A stretch of 64,000 nt of DNA from Triticum aestivum (lineage: Eukaryota; Streptophyta; Magnoliopsida; Poales; Poaceae), in NCBI RefSeq assembly GCF_018294505.1, contig NC_057814.1, positions 38,367,293 to 38,431,292 on the forward strand. The letters run 5' to 3'. The translations under genes and the position numbers were made by a program. The notes under the pieces are model-generated. The model searched no databases. It saw only the letters and a program-made list of their open reading frames with translations, and was not told where the DNA came from. Shown here in pieces: positions 22,598 to 33,852 of the stretch. Position 1 is the first letter of the stretch. Each line of letters opens with the position of its first letter.

Positions 22598-22612
22598 GGA
22601 CTCCTTTTTAAT

Positions 22613-22858
22613 GATGCCAATATAATTATGTGTACGTATACTCACAAAAGGAAATGAGAAGAATTTGTGAGGAATCCTGTTCAACATCATTGCCTTGTGA
22701 GGTGTCCTTTTTTAACGTGTTTGCCTTTTTTTTTTCCAATGAACCTCTATAGACGACTATTAGAATTTGAAGTAATCTCGTAATATCTTTCTTTTTCTTT
22801 TTTAGGCCTTTCTTGTCCGATTAATTCCAGATTAAATCCGGTTGTTCGAGCGGCTGTG
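22613..22858. other. unassigned, probably 5' part of the copia remnant
   Basis: No gene is recognised. The copia gag homology begins at about 22859. Confidence 0.3.
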
Positions 22859-24480
22859 TGCGGCTAGCCACTCTCTGCGGCGAATTCGAGTGGCTGCGCA
22901 TGGCGGATGGTGAGACGTTGGACGTCAGAGGCGGAGCCAGAAATTTTCGCCAATGGGTTCACTCACTAGCTAGTTGTAAAAATTTTGTATGAACAAAGTC
23001 CTATTTTGTGACATATCGTAGCGAGATTATAGCAGTGAAGGAAAGCACAATGAACATGAAGATGATATAACCTATCACACATATTTTTTAGTTTGAAATT
23101 GAAGAGAGCATAACATACCGGTCGGATGAAAAATATAAAATCACTTGTTTACATATTATAAATAGAGTAGTACCAAAATAATCTTTTCTTACATCTAGCG
23201 GGGGACATCGATGACCTGCATCATTATCTGGATCAGATGATCAACTTCTCTTCTTTGAAAAATATATTTACATGACCTAGATCAGTAAAGGTTCATGAAA
23301 AGAAGAATTATAAAATTAGGGAAAAAAGGTCCCGTACTAGACTATTAGATTTAGATTGGGTAGAACGTACAAAGGGAAGAGATTTGGAGGTGATCTTACT
23401 GCCTCGGATTAAACTAAAGTTGAGCGCTTGCCGCTAGCGATTCGTAATTGTGCGCTATTGCGCTTACCGTCGAGCGTCACCGCGTCAGCGTATGAGGAAA
23501 GAGAGACGAGGTGAGTTGTTTTTTAATACAGTACAGACGCAAACGCTCATATATACGTGCATATACTCACCCCTGTGAGCATCTTCGAGAGTTTGAGCCG
23601 GCATATCATCTTAAGATTTTACGAAATCATTGTAGGTGCCTCATAGTCTACGGGAATGTCTCCTCTCGTTGAACGCGTGTCGCTGAATTTGAAAGCGTAG
23701 TCTACGGGCATATCATCTTAAGATTTTACGAAATAAATGCTGGATAAATACGAACACCAGAATTTGAGTCCTGGTCGGCTGAGATATCGCTGTCCATCTA
23801 ACCATCCAACCACATGATGATTTGCAAGACGAGTTGGGAAAGGACCAGGCGTGCCGCTGAATGAACAGGCTGACAGTGGGCTTTTGGACCTTTTTATTAG
23901 TCTATTCATTCATGTGGCGTTAGTGGCTTGATGGGGTCAGGCTTTATTTTTTACTGGGGTCATGGCTAATATGTCGTGCATGTTATGCACGTACTTGGCA
24001 AATTTCAATGGGTTCATCTTAACCCAATGGTACAATGTTGGCTCCGCCCCTGTTCGACGTGTACGCCGGGAAGATCGGTGGCATGGCGACGTACTATGCG
24101 GGACTCGGGACCGGCTGTACGCGGCAGTGGCCGGCATCGAGCAGTTCTGCAACGTCAAGACGGTGCCGTTCAGGGAGGTGCTCGGACGGCTGAGGACCTT
24201 CGATGAGAGGTCGCGGTGGCGCGCGCAGGCCGGTGGTGAGCGGGCGGACGAGCAGTTGATTCTCATGGCAGCTCATTGTGCGGTACGGCAGCGTCAACAA
24301 GGCGGCCTCAACCATGACGACGGCGGCGGCAGCAGCGCGGCATCGGGCGGAGAGAGGAGGCGTGGCCGGTGCTACAATCGCGGCGTGCGTGGACACTTCC
24401 AAAGGGATTTCCAGAATCTGGAGAAGGCGGAGGAGGAGAGGGTGCTCCTCGCCGACATCGATGAGCCGGCCCTCCTCTAG
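22859..24480 (+). pseudogene. Ty1/copia gag remnant, split by a hAT element
   Basis: Two parts, 22859-22925 and 24053-24480, read in the same sense across the hAT insertion (first part ends EWLRMADGETLD, second starts with a copia-type VYAGKIGGMA). The second part contains a small internal deletion with frame change near 24105. Then a UBN2-type gag region follows (DRLYAAVAGIEQFC) and a decayed zinc knuckle, CYNRGVRGHFQRDF, in which the second and last Cys are replaced. It stops at TAG 24478-24480. No protease or polymerase follows. Instead a purine tract and an LTR-like sequence begin at once. Confidence 0.75.
22926..24052. mobile_element. non-autonomous hAT element, 1127 bp
   Basis: Terminal inverted repeats CAGAGGCGGAGCCAG (22926) and, inverted at 24052, CAGGGGCGGAGCCAA. 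The flanking 8 bp are TTGGACGT (22918-22925) and TTCGACGT (24053-24060), a 7/8 duplication. CAG(A/G)GGCGG ends with 8 bp duplications are hAT hallmarks. No transposase is encoded. It splits the copia gag frame. Confidence 0.88.
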
Positions 24481-24500
24481 GTCACGGCATAGGGGGTTAT

Positions 24501-24896
24501 TGATGGGAATAAGCCGTGAAGGAGCACGGTGGTGACTGGCTCAGTGCGCCATGTCGGGTCCATGATGGTGCAGACGGGCGTGAGTCCGCCTGGTTGGGTC
24601 CGCGGCGCTGAGTCACGGCCGCGCATGCGTGTGTGCATATGTGTGTAGTGTGTGTGCTCGTTGCAGTAGCGTACTAGCGTGTGTGCACGCGTAGTGGTAG
24701 TAGTCAGGCTGTTAGCAGCGACAGGTGGAGCTGGCCGCGTCATGTGCGTAGTGCGCGTCATGCGCATGGCCGGGCGGATCGCTCGCTCAGCTAGGCGTTC
24801 GTGCATACGTCCGCATGGAAACGTGGGCGCTGCGCTGCTGTGGGATTACAAAGCCACAGCCACTAGTGTGTGCTCGTATCAGAGTTTTAGCTCTTG
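24501..24896 (+). repeat. copia LTR-like sequence following the gag remnant
   Basis: The purine tract AGGGGGTTAT (24491-24500) is followed by TGATGGGAATAAGCC. The segment ends near GTTTTAGCTC (24885-24894). A block at about 46380-46925 starts and ends with closely similar words (ATGGTAATAAGCC ... GTTTTAGCTCCAACA), suggesting two LTRs of one family. If so, the element has gag joined almost directly to its 3' LTR. Confidence 0.4.
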
Positions 24897-27335
24897 AAGG
24901 AAAAAAAGTTGTACGTGCAGCTTGGCGGCGTCCGTCAACTAAAAAAAAAGAAATATGTCAATATGTCCTCTCGTTCATCTACCTCCAGTCTGGTGAGAGA
25001 GAGGGAGCCAGGCAAGGGTTCGAGCCCAACACTAGTGTAATATGTTGGCCAACCGACCAACCATCGGAGCCCACTTTGAGGATTGAGCATTGGTTGATGA
25101 ACATCCTTCATACAAAAATAGTGTAATAAGCTCCGACGGCCTTGTCATTATCATCACTTGGGAAAATTTACGGAGAAAGAAGTGACAGGATTTTCAAGCA
25201 CAAGTTTCAAGGCTTACAAATTTTGGTTCCGACGGCCATATGTTCTTTCGAGATCCCCTAATCCTTTAGCAGATCATTTTGTTAGTTTTCTTTTTCTATT
25301 CATGGCCTTTATTTGGCCCCGATGGTTGTTGTTTCTTCTTTAGGATTTTGTAAGACCTCTGCTTCTAGCTAATATATAACATCCAACGGCTTCCATATTC
25401 TAATTTTTTGCCTCTTTTTTTTTAGTTTCTCGGATGCCACATCTGTAAATGCAAGCCGATATGTGGAATGTCATCCCAAGAAAATGAAAAATAGCACTAG
25501 GGTTCGTCTGGTTAGAGTAAACATGATTATCTACGCTGAGCCAACAAAGATACTCGAGAATGCACTGAAACTCTTGTGTGTAATCCCGAATTGAAGCTAT
25601 CGCAACTGGGTATCATTGTGATGCACATGATGTGGGAGGATGGTATGGATGCACTCTGGTGGTCTGTGGCATCAGTTTGATGCATTGTTGATGTTCCGTA
25701 TGTGGAAAATACATATATGGCGCCCATATGGTTCTGTTGGAAGAGACTCCAGCGGCAACATTGCTCGTCTTTGTGGGATGATCAGCCATAAAACAATTCC
25801 AGATGCCTTTCAAGCCTACACAACTCATTCATATACATCATGATCTCTAATCCAATGATCACCGTTGATCATCACGAGACGAGTTGTAACCAAGAGGTAC
25901 CTATGTTTATATGTGGGTCATTTTTGGGGTCATTGTGATCCGCTACATTTATCTCCTCATGTATATCCATACCTTCTTTAATGCTATCACATGTGGCAAT
26001 CTCGTCATTTATAATGTTTTTGGTTTTCTATACTTGCATTTCGTGCAAGAATCATATATTTTCTGCATAGTATCCTCACGTGCATTTGTTATGATTGCAC
26101 ATACTCTCTACCTTTTTGTATACAAAGCCACTATCCATTATTCAGATACCAAGAAAAAAGCTAACTAATAAATAGCATGATTAAATGTGAGGAAAACCTC
26201 TCGTTTCCAGGCTAATTACACATGGTGCATTTGATGCCACTTTCCCCATGACTGCATGCAAAGTTTGATTACTAATCAATTCATCTTAGTAAGAGATAGT
26301 TGCCATGTATCCATGCAAATTATATTTAGATAATGCTCTTCTATTGAAAACCGGCCGGAGTGTCTCAAACATGCTCTAATGTTCACATGACTATTTGTAG
26401 AAGTTTATCCAAGAGCATATCCAGTCCATTGTATTCGTGATGGTGCGCTGACTTGGTGGGAGATATCAGTGTTATTGTGTACACCCACCTCTGAGTTGAG
26501 GACCTGGTTTTAATTAAGATGACTTTTTATTATAAAAAGAAGAACATATTCCATTTGGTGCATCGCTTTTGTGGCTAAAAAAGATGCTTCGATGCAATAT
26601 GGTCCAGAAGTCAATTAAAATAAATTTAGCGGTTCATAACTTGCACTAGAAGCAGACATAATTGTCCTTGAACTAGCAACTACAGAATCGTCGTCGTCCT
26701 CCCCCCCCCCCCCCCCCCCCCCCACCCCCCAAAGAAACTTAAAGGAAGGTGCATAAGTACCAATGAAACTTTTGGTGTTTAAGCATCTGACTTGCATCTT
26801 GGGGTTAAACAAATGAATTTGTGAGTTGCTCTGGTGTATTAGTTCGCTAGATTGCACTACAAAATTAATCTAGCAACAATTTTATGGATATACTGATGCT
26901 GTTCTTGCAAGCCTTAGGTTAATGGCTGCATTCAGGGGGTAAACATACTATGAAGAAGTAAATTAAGCTTTCCTAGAGCAGAGTTGAATACATTTAAGTG
27001 GTGATTTTCAAGTGTGTGTTCGGTGACTAAATAACTCACACTTCCTTCAAATTGTATACAGATAGTAGTGATTTGAATAACATATGAAGTCGACATGAGT
27101 GCAGAATTTTGATTAATTACCATCCCTGAGGTAGACCACTTATCAAAATTAGGCATCATGGAACAAGCCCATTTTAGCTCTACTTCTATGATCTGGATTC
27201 CTTAGCGAGCACACTCTTCTTGTAAGCTTGGAACGGATTAATGCAACAGAATAAAAAGAGATATGTCTGCCTATAGAATCATATTTTCCGAAAGGAATAT
27301 CACAACGGAACATGGAACCTAGGAGGCACAAGGTG
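24897..27335. other. no gene seen; C23 run
   Basis: 2.4 kb without supported coding sequence. A run of 23 C at 26701-26723, then A and six more C. Short ORFs around 25158-25343 and 25640-25843 have no domain. No element ends were recognised. Confidence 0.4.
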
Positions 27336-27340
27336 GGTAT

Positions 27341-27461
27341 TCTTAGAGTTATATTTATTGTGGCCTTTGGCCTTTTGCATTCTGGCCTTTGGCATCCCAT
27401 GTACATGTATATATGATGGCTTTTGCCTCCTGATAATACTAAGTTGCATATTTTCCTAACA
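27341..27461 (+). repeat. 5' LTR of the copia element (121 bp)
   Basis: Begins TCTTAGAGTTATATTT and ends TTTTCCTAACA. It contains a TATA-like TGTATATATGATGG. It is followed immediately by TGGTAACAACGCATTAGG, a decayed PBS (canonical TGGTATCAGAGC). Confidence 0.85.
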
Positions 27462-28484
27462 TGGTAACAACGCATTAGGTTGTTGTTTTTTCGCACGCTG
27501 CAACTCGTGCTCGATCCAATCACACCGCCAAGATCATCCTTTCCCGGCCGTGCTGCTCCAAATCATCTCCTACCTCTGCTTGGTTGTTGCCTCTGGAGCG
27601 TGCAGTTTCCTCTGCTGCCGCTGCTCTATTCTGCCTGGCCATCGTTCCCTGGTCCTCGTCTGTGCGAGATCGATCTCGATCAGACAAAGGAGGTCGCTGA
27701 TTCCGCTCCCAGCCGCCGTTCCTCGTCGGTTTCGGCCGCTGGTTCCGACCATCCCAGATCGAGACGCCCGCTACTGACCTGTTTGGCCGCCGTGCTGCCT
27801 TCTGCTGTTTGGGCCGCCGCCGCTGCTGCCTCGTCTCTGAGAGCCGCTCGAGGTCCAGCTCTCGCAGGTCCCGCTGCTCTCCGCCGGCCGGCGCTACCAG
27901 GCCGGCCCCGTCCGCCTGTCGCCGCTGCCGCCCGTCCGCCCCCGCCATCGATCCGGCGGCTCCCTCGTCCTCCCGCGGCGACTCCTCCTGGCCGTCGCCC
28001 TCATATGGCCACCGCCGCCCCTTCGTGGCCTTGTGTGGCGTTGGTCGCCCCGAGCCCCCGAGCGTGTCTGCTTCCTCGCTCGGTCGATCCCATCGGAAGT
28101 TGACCGATCGGTTCCTTAGCTCGTGAGTAAAAAGAGAGAGAGAGAAGAGAAAGACATTATGTTGTCATCAGGCATAGTCTCACCTCACTCTTCGTTGATT
28201 GGAGTTCCCTACACTGATCCCGTCTCGCGCATGTGGCTTCTGTCGGTACTTGGTGCTTGTCCGCCTGCTTCATCAGTTTTCGCGCACGGAGGTTACCGCT
28301 CTATGGTGACTCCTCACGCTGCTTCTGTGCGCCACGATGACCGCTCTATGTCGACTCCCCCAGTGGTTTCCACATGCGACTCTACATCGACTCGCCACTC
28401 TCAGTCGACTACGTGCGGCTTTCACGGGTGGTGGCGACTGCTCATCGTCGGCGGGTGTTTCTACCTCAACCTCTTCCGTCGTGT
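27462..28484 (+). other. copia leader and gag-deleted region
   Basis: About 1 kb rich in C and G that yields many overlapping low-complexity ORFs on both strands. None carries a gag domain or zinc knuckle. It ends in a Ser/Thr-rich stretch that reads into the protease frame, so gag is probably deleted between the leader and this linker. Confidence 0.5.
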
Positions 28485-28802
28485 CCCTGACTGCGCATGA
28501 GATTGCACAGCTGTGATGCATGCTTGCTTCTTGGGACTCTTCATCGACAGGTTCTGCAGGTTCCGTGACTGACTCTTCTGGCACTGAGAAACCACCTTCT
28601 ACCCATTCAAGTACATCCCCATGGATTCTTGATACGGGAGCATCTTTTTATATGACTTATGATTCTTCAACTTTGACCTCCGTTCAACCCGTCGAGTCTC
28701 ATGTTCGTGTTCTCACGGCTGATGGCACTCCCTCACTGTAGCTAGTCGAGGCACTCTTAGCACTTCTTCTTTTCATGTTCCCTCTGTAGCTCATGTTCCT
28801 CG
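28485..28802 (+). pseudogene. copia pol, protease part (5' of CACTA)
   Basis: The Ser/Thr-rich linker leads to the copia protease motif SPWILDTGASFYMT at about 28618-28660. An in-frame TGA lies near 28516. After ADGTP the frame is broken by one missing base at CCC 28730-28732, and the copia sequence resumes in the next frame (GTLSTSSFHVPSVAHVP) up to the CACTA insertion at 28803. The protease would cut the copia polyprotein. This copy cannot make it. Confidence 0.8.
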
Positions 28803-28829
28803 CACTACTAGAAAAAGGCTTACTAGTGG

Positions 28830-29195
28830 CGCACCAGTTTTGCCTACTAATGGCGCACTACTGGTGCGCCACTAGCACCACGCCACTAGTATTTTTTACT
28901 AATGGCGCACCGCTGGTGCGCCATTAGTATCTGGTATTCTAATGGTGCACCAGGCAGTGCGCCATTAGTATGCCTCCCAGGGGGCCATATATACCCATGT
29001 GCTTTGCCATACTAATGGCGCACTACGGTGTGATGCGCCATTAGTATCCTTCGGCATACTAATGGCGCACTGCTGGGTGATGCGCCATTAGTACCCTCTG
29101 GCATACTAATAGCGCACTGCGGTGTGATGCGCCATTAGTATCATTTGCAAGATACTAATGGCGCACGTTGGCGTGATGCACCATTAGTATGTATA
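28830..29195. repeat. left subterminal repeat array of the CACTA element
   Basis: About a dozen direct and inverted copies of ACTAATGGCGCAC / GTGCGCCATTAGT in paired hairpin arrangement, with spacers such as CTGGTATTC and GGGGGCC. In characterised En/Spm elements, subterminal repeats bind the element's DNA-binding protein. That role is inferred here. Confidence 0.85.
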
Positions 29196-29436
29196 TTAGG
29201 GATTATTTTTTTTCTTTTCTGATTTTTGCACAGATTACAAAATATATTATTGGACAGAATATAAGCAGCAGCACACAGCAACAGCAGATTCATCGAATAC
29301 AATAGAAGATTAGTCTCCGAATACAATTCATCATATTAGTCTCCGAATTCAAAAGATCGAACAAAGATATAACATTACAAGTCTCGAGACCGCGAGTAGC
29401 GAGTTTGTCTTCACATTACAAGTCGATATCGATCAT

Positions 29437-29691
29437 CTAAACTACCATCACATAGAAGAGAGCTGCGGTCATCACGATGAGCATCATCGCGATGAAACTG
29501 GTCTTCATCCGGTTCCTCCAACGCTCCCTCCTCTCTCCCGCTAGATAGCGCGCGTATCTAGATTCCGCCTCCGCCCTAGTGGTGTACCCTTTGTAACTAT
29601 TACCGCTGAAACGGTGAACCTGTCTCCGACACTCCTCCCAGTCGTCGTAGACTCCGGGAACCTTACCCTTGTACACGACATACGACGGCAT
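29437..29691 (-). CDS. viroplasmin/RNase H1-N-like small protein with C-terminal membrane segment
   Basis: An 84-codon intact ORF with ATG at 29691. Residues 4-50 match the Caulimovirus viroplasmin / RNase H1 N-terminal fold signature, with YVVYKGKVPGVYDDWEEC, then QVHRFSGNSYKGYTT and EAE. This fold binds RNA/DNA hybrids or double-stranded RNA in RNase H1, where it precedes the nuclease. No nuclease domain follows. Instead a basic stretch (GERRERWRNRMK) precedes about 20 hydrophobic residues (SFIAMMLIVMTAALFYVMVV), a probable membrane anchor. It lies about 250 bases downstream of the second CACTA ORF on the same strand and may be its last exon or a separate gene. The large CACTA ORFs are broken but this one is not. 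Confidence 0.7.
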   Translation of the reverse strand: MPSYVVYKGKVPGVYDDWEECRRQVHRFSGNSYKGYTTRAEAESRYARYLAGERRERWRNRMKTSFIAMMLIVMTAALFYVMVV

Positions 29692-29936
29692 CTCTATGCA
29701 CTAGCCAAAAAACAGACAATACATAAGCAATATATAAGTATGCAACAAAAGGATCGGAAGAGAAAAGCAAGACATTAATAGCATGATTCATGGTCCTACT
29801 AACAAATAGCATCGATTACATCTAAGTTGAACGACTGTCCAAACCAAAGAGACATACAAGTTCACTAAAGTTTAATTACAACATGAGCTAATCAATGTTT
29901 CAGAACTACACATAGCATCACTACTTTCGACTCGAC

Positions 29937-32900
29937 TCATGGGACCGGAGCGTGGATGAAGCCGCCGTCTGTCGTGATGGTCATGAAGTCGCGGGCGTTG
30001 TCAGCCTGCATTTGTAGCGTTATGTCTATCTCGCTGTTGGACGGTTGAAATTTGAGGTAGAACTGCCCCGAGGTACGAAGGACATTTTGATGGATGATTT
30101 CTGCAAACTCCAACTTGATGCGAAAGAATTCTTGTCGGATGTCCGCGTCCTGGATTGCCGCCAAGCTTGCGGCCCAATCTTTGAGATTATTTGGTAGCAG
30201 AAGGTGATTATGGTCCCGCACGATCGCCCGCATGTGATGGAGGGCGTAGTAGGCATCCTTCTGACCGCCAGGCGGCTGCTTGACGCAGGGGAACGTCGTA
30301 TTGTGGGTGAACACGTGCCTGCCGTACCTACGAACTGGCCTCTTAAAGGTGCCTCCAGATGCGGCGTAGCCGGGGAGAGCATCATCAAGAACTTTCTTGA
30401 TATTTGTGTAGTCTATCTTGGAGTCACGGTCCGGGTCGAAATACGTGGCCATGGAATATTTCGGGCTTAAGAGGATGAGTGTGCAATGTGTGTCACTGCA
30501 CAGAACACGGAATGTTAGAAAAAAAAAGAACGATCGAAATCTAAGAAATCATATGTTACAGGGCGGTTAGGAGATGACTTAGTCGGGAAAGTAAGGCACG
30601 AGGAAGTTATCCTTATCTGGGTTTGCCAGAATGACGCCTTCGAGGTGTGAACTCGCGACTTGCCGGTCCCCAGCGCTGCCCAAGATCTTGGCACGCATGT
30701 AGAAGGGGTCGACTATCACAATGTCCGGGGTCTTGTCTCTAATGATCCGCATCTCCATACTCAGCGAAAACAGCCGAACGAAGGTGCAGTGTAGCGGATA
30801 AAGGTTAAGCATAGCAAAGATGCCATCAAACCGCAGGACGATCGTACCCCCGACGGCGCTATCCACAAAGCCCTTGCCCTCTGGCACCTTGGCCACGAAA
30901 ACCGGGTATGCCACATCATTCTCTCTAAGACGCCGCTTCTCCAAAGAAAGAAGACTGTCATGCAGACTCCACATAGCACCGGTTGCAGCATTGAGCATAT
31001 TTGTCGGTAGCATCGGCCTACCCGCCACATGCACCCTCCTCGAGATATCCTTAGGTGAAGGTGGCCCGTCCTGAGCACGGATCGTACTCGATGCCGGCTA
31101 GCTCGCACTGGCGCCCTTGTTAGTCTTTCGTTTCCGTCTCTTCTTCCTGATCTGCTGTAATGGGATCGAGTTCTGCTCACAGACCGCCTTCTTGAGCGTG
31201 TTGGGGCTGATAATATTTGGCACCTTAGCTATCTGAGGCTCGGTGAAGGCGGCAGCTGGAGGCGTCTCCTGAGAACTGAACGCCAGACGACGCCTGTTGC
31301 AATTGGGTTTCTCCGCCATACCAGCTAGATCGCGGTCGTCTTTTTGAGGGTTGGGTTCTTGAGAAGGAGGCCCGCAGAACTCGTCACCGTACCCATGTTC
31401 GGCAAAGTACTTATCGACGTTGGAAAATGTACCGCCGTCGTTGTCGTCGTCGTCCGGATCCTGTGCCATATGCATGTCCGGATCCTGTGCCATAGGGATG
31501 TCCGGCATGTCCGGTAGCGTTGCGGCGTTCTTGCCATGGCTTGGCGCTGGCACGACTGGCGGTCTTGTCTGTGGGGTGGTGTCCCCCGCCCCCAAACGAA
31601 TCTGGCTCTTCGGCCAAAGCAGGGGCCAGCTTACACAGGCGTTGAGGGTCATCACATCATCTTCGTCGGCCCCAGCGGGTCGAATCGGAGGTAACAACTC
31701 GTCGCAGCCTGGCAGCACACGAACCAGTTCAACCCTATACAAGGTGGGTGGCATCGGATTACCGTGGAACACGCGGTTGCCCGGTTGAATGATTCTGCCC
31801 TTGGCCACATCGACCAACTCGCCGCCCATGAAGTGCAGGAGAGTGCAAGGAACATCGGTGGCGCCCTGCGAAAACATGTAGGGCGTCAGGGATGCCCAGT
31901 CAAAGGCAAGGAGATGAAGTCATCGGCCGAGAGGCTTAGTTACCGTGATGCCGTCGAGCTCGGCTAATGTCGAGGCACCGCCAACGGCGGGCGTGCGCGT
32001 GCAACTGACGGAGGGGCCGCTTGCTGGCGAGGTGCCGGCCGGCGTACACCCGGGTGCATTAAGCTCCAATGCCCGTGCCGGCGCCGGAGACACGAATACC
32101 GCCTCCGCCGGAGACACCAATGGCGCTGCCTGCGCGTTGTGCGAGTTGCCGGCCGTGAAGCTGGGAACCGGGGGAGGCCCCTGTTGGCCGCCCGCAATCC
32201 ATGTCGTCAGCCCCTGAATCAAGGTAGGCACAATGGCGGTGAGCGTCGTTCCCAGTTGTTGTTTCACTTGCTCTTGGACAATCTCCGAAATCCGCGCCAC
32301 TTGTGCCTTGAGTTCTTGAACCTCGCGCGACTGGCTTTCCGAGCTGGTCTTTTTCTTCTTTCGCCCACCAGCGGTATAGTATGACGACCATTTTGTGGAC
32401 AAGCCTTTGCCGGCCACACGACCAGCTAACGACGGCTTACTGAGCTTATCCTTGTTTTTCATTATGTTCAACGCCCTATTTAAAGGGGTGTCAAAAGGGG
32501 AGCTCTGAGACGACCCCGCGCTACTGCTTTCAGCCTCCTGCGGAAGGAATGTGAACCATTTAGAAATTTGGCTTCATTAATTAGAATGCAACCATATGGA
32601 GCTAATTACGCGGGGGTGTATTCCTTACCAGAACAAGCTCAAGCGCCCTGGTCTTCGGATCCGTGGTAAGCTCCTTTGTTACCGGGTCCTCCTTGTACCG
32701 GGCCCTGACAAAGTTCCTGGTCTGCTTGTCACATAATTTCTCGAAGGGGGCGGTAGGCCTTGCTCGGCACGCTCCGCGTCCTCCTTGTCCCATATAGGCT
32801 CCGCCACTCTGTAACCGCCGGGACCAAGTTGGTGGACCCCTAAGTTCAACTCCCGCATTTCTTTCCCCCACTGACTTGATTCGGAGGTTGCGCTGCTCTC

Positions 32901-33547
32901 GCACTTGATCTTGAACTCCTTGTAGTCATCTTCGCTCATCAAAGGATATTTCGCCTTGATCTTGTCATAACTATCACCTTTTTTAATCATTGCCTTCACC
33001 GTGCTTCTCCATGTAGACGGGGCCGTGCCATCCTCGTGAGGGCGGCACTGTTCACTTTATTCCCTGAGAGGCGTGTGTTTGCAAACTCAGCGGGGAACTT
33101 GTATCGTTCGTGCAGCTTCGTGATGAGGAGGCTGCGCAAATTCCCTCGGTCCTTATGCCTTAGGTTCTCGGTGTTGATCGAGACGGTGCTCCGGAGAATG
33201 CACCCGAGCTGAACCGAGTACCCCTTGACTACATGTTTGGGCGCTGTTGGATGCCCGTCGGAGTTCACTTCAGTAAATTCCTCCTTGACGGTGCCGAGCA
33301 CGTTCGGGCGCCGGTCCTTCCGTTGCCTCTTCTGTTGGCTGCTATCTGTGCATGCGCCGCCATCATCAGTGGTGGCATCCTCGGCGGCACCATCAGTGGT
33401 GTCATCCCCGACGCCACTAGGGGTTGTGTAGTCAGGATCGGTGTCTTTCGCGGCGTCCTCATAGCGGTGAGGTTCTTCCTCCATCTCCTGGGACAGCTCC
33501 CAGAATTGCATGCCGCCCGAACCGCCGGCCTCATCGTTGTGGGCCAT
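29937..33547 (-). pseudogene. CACTA second ORF (En/Spm, Transposase_24-like, C-terminal Ulp1-like), broken
   Basis: A multi-exon gene inferred from frames and splice signals: exon 33547-32629, intron to 32538, exon 32537-31943, intron to 31869, exon 31868 to about 30580, last exon about 30502-29937. The first exon has a Transposase_24/Ptta-like region (KGDSYDKIKAKYPLMSEDDY) typical of plant En/Spm second ORFs. The middle is Pro/Ala-rich with a Lys-rich segment. The end (THCTLILLSPKYSMATYFD, then KQPPGGQKDAYYALHHM) resembles a Ulp1-type C48 peptidase, but the expected catalytic Cys of the DCG motif is Ala. Three breaks: one missing base at G-run 33019-33022, one at 32746-32750, and an in-frame TAG at 31098-31100. 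Start chosen at ATG 33547 because upstream codons lie before a plausible leader. Confidence 0.7.
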
Positions 33548-33616
33548 GTTTTGCTCTAAATAGGAAAAAAGTTTGGTCAAAAAGTTGGTTATTGTCAAGG
33601 AACAAGATCATGGTCT

Positions 33617-33852
33617 CATCATTTAGGGTTTGTCGACACCGAGGCATCCTAAAAGCTAAGCTTTTATCATTTAGGGTTTGTCGACGCCGAGGCACCCTAA
33701 AAGCCTAAGCATACATCATTTAGGTTCTCATCGACATAGAGGCACCCTATAGAAGCCAAGGTTTCATCATTTAGGGTTTTTCGACGCCGAGGCACCCTAA
33801 ATGCTAAGTTAAGTTTTCATCATTTAGGGTTTATCGATGCCGAGGCACCCTA
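33617..33852. repeat. five-copy minisatellite of about 50 bp
   Basis: Repeats of CATCATTTAGGGTTTGTCGA followed by CGCCGAGGCACCCTA start at about 33617, 33665, 33715, 33766 and 33819. They lie just upstream of the second CACTA ORF. Unit spacing is 48-53 bases. Confidence 0.85.

Noticed and set aside
23962..24480. Independent 172-codon gene
   Set aside because: Its first part is hAT end sequence and the rest is the copia gag remnant, so it is not a separate gene.
27480..28126. ORF of 207 codons and an antisense ORF of 142 codons
   Set aside because: Lies in the copia leader; Pro/Arg/Ala-rich without a gag motif, and both strands are open.
28830..29195. CRISPR-like array
   Set aside because: Repeats are paired inverted CACTA subterminal motifs in a eukaryotic transposon, with no cas genes.
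31420..31788. Plus-strand ORF of 122 codons
   Set aside because: Antisense to the CACTA second ORF, which has family motifs and splice signals.
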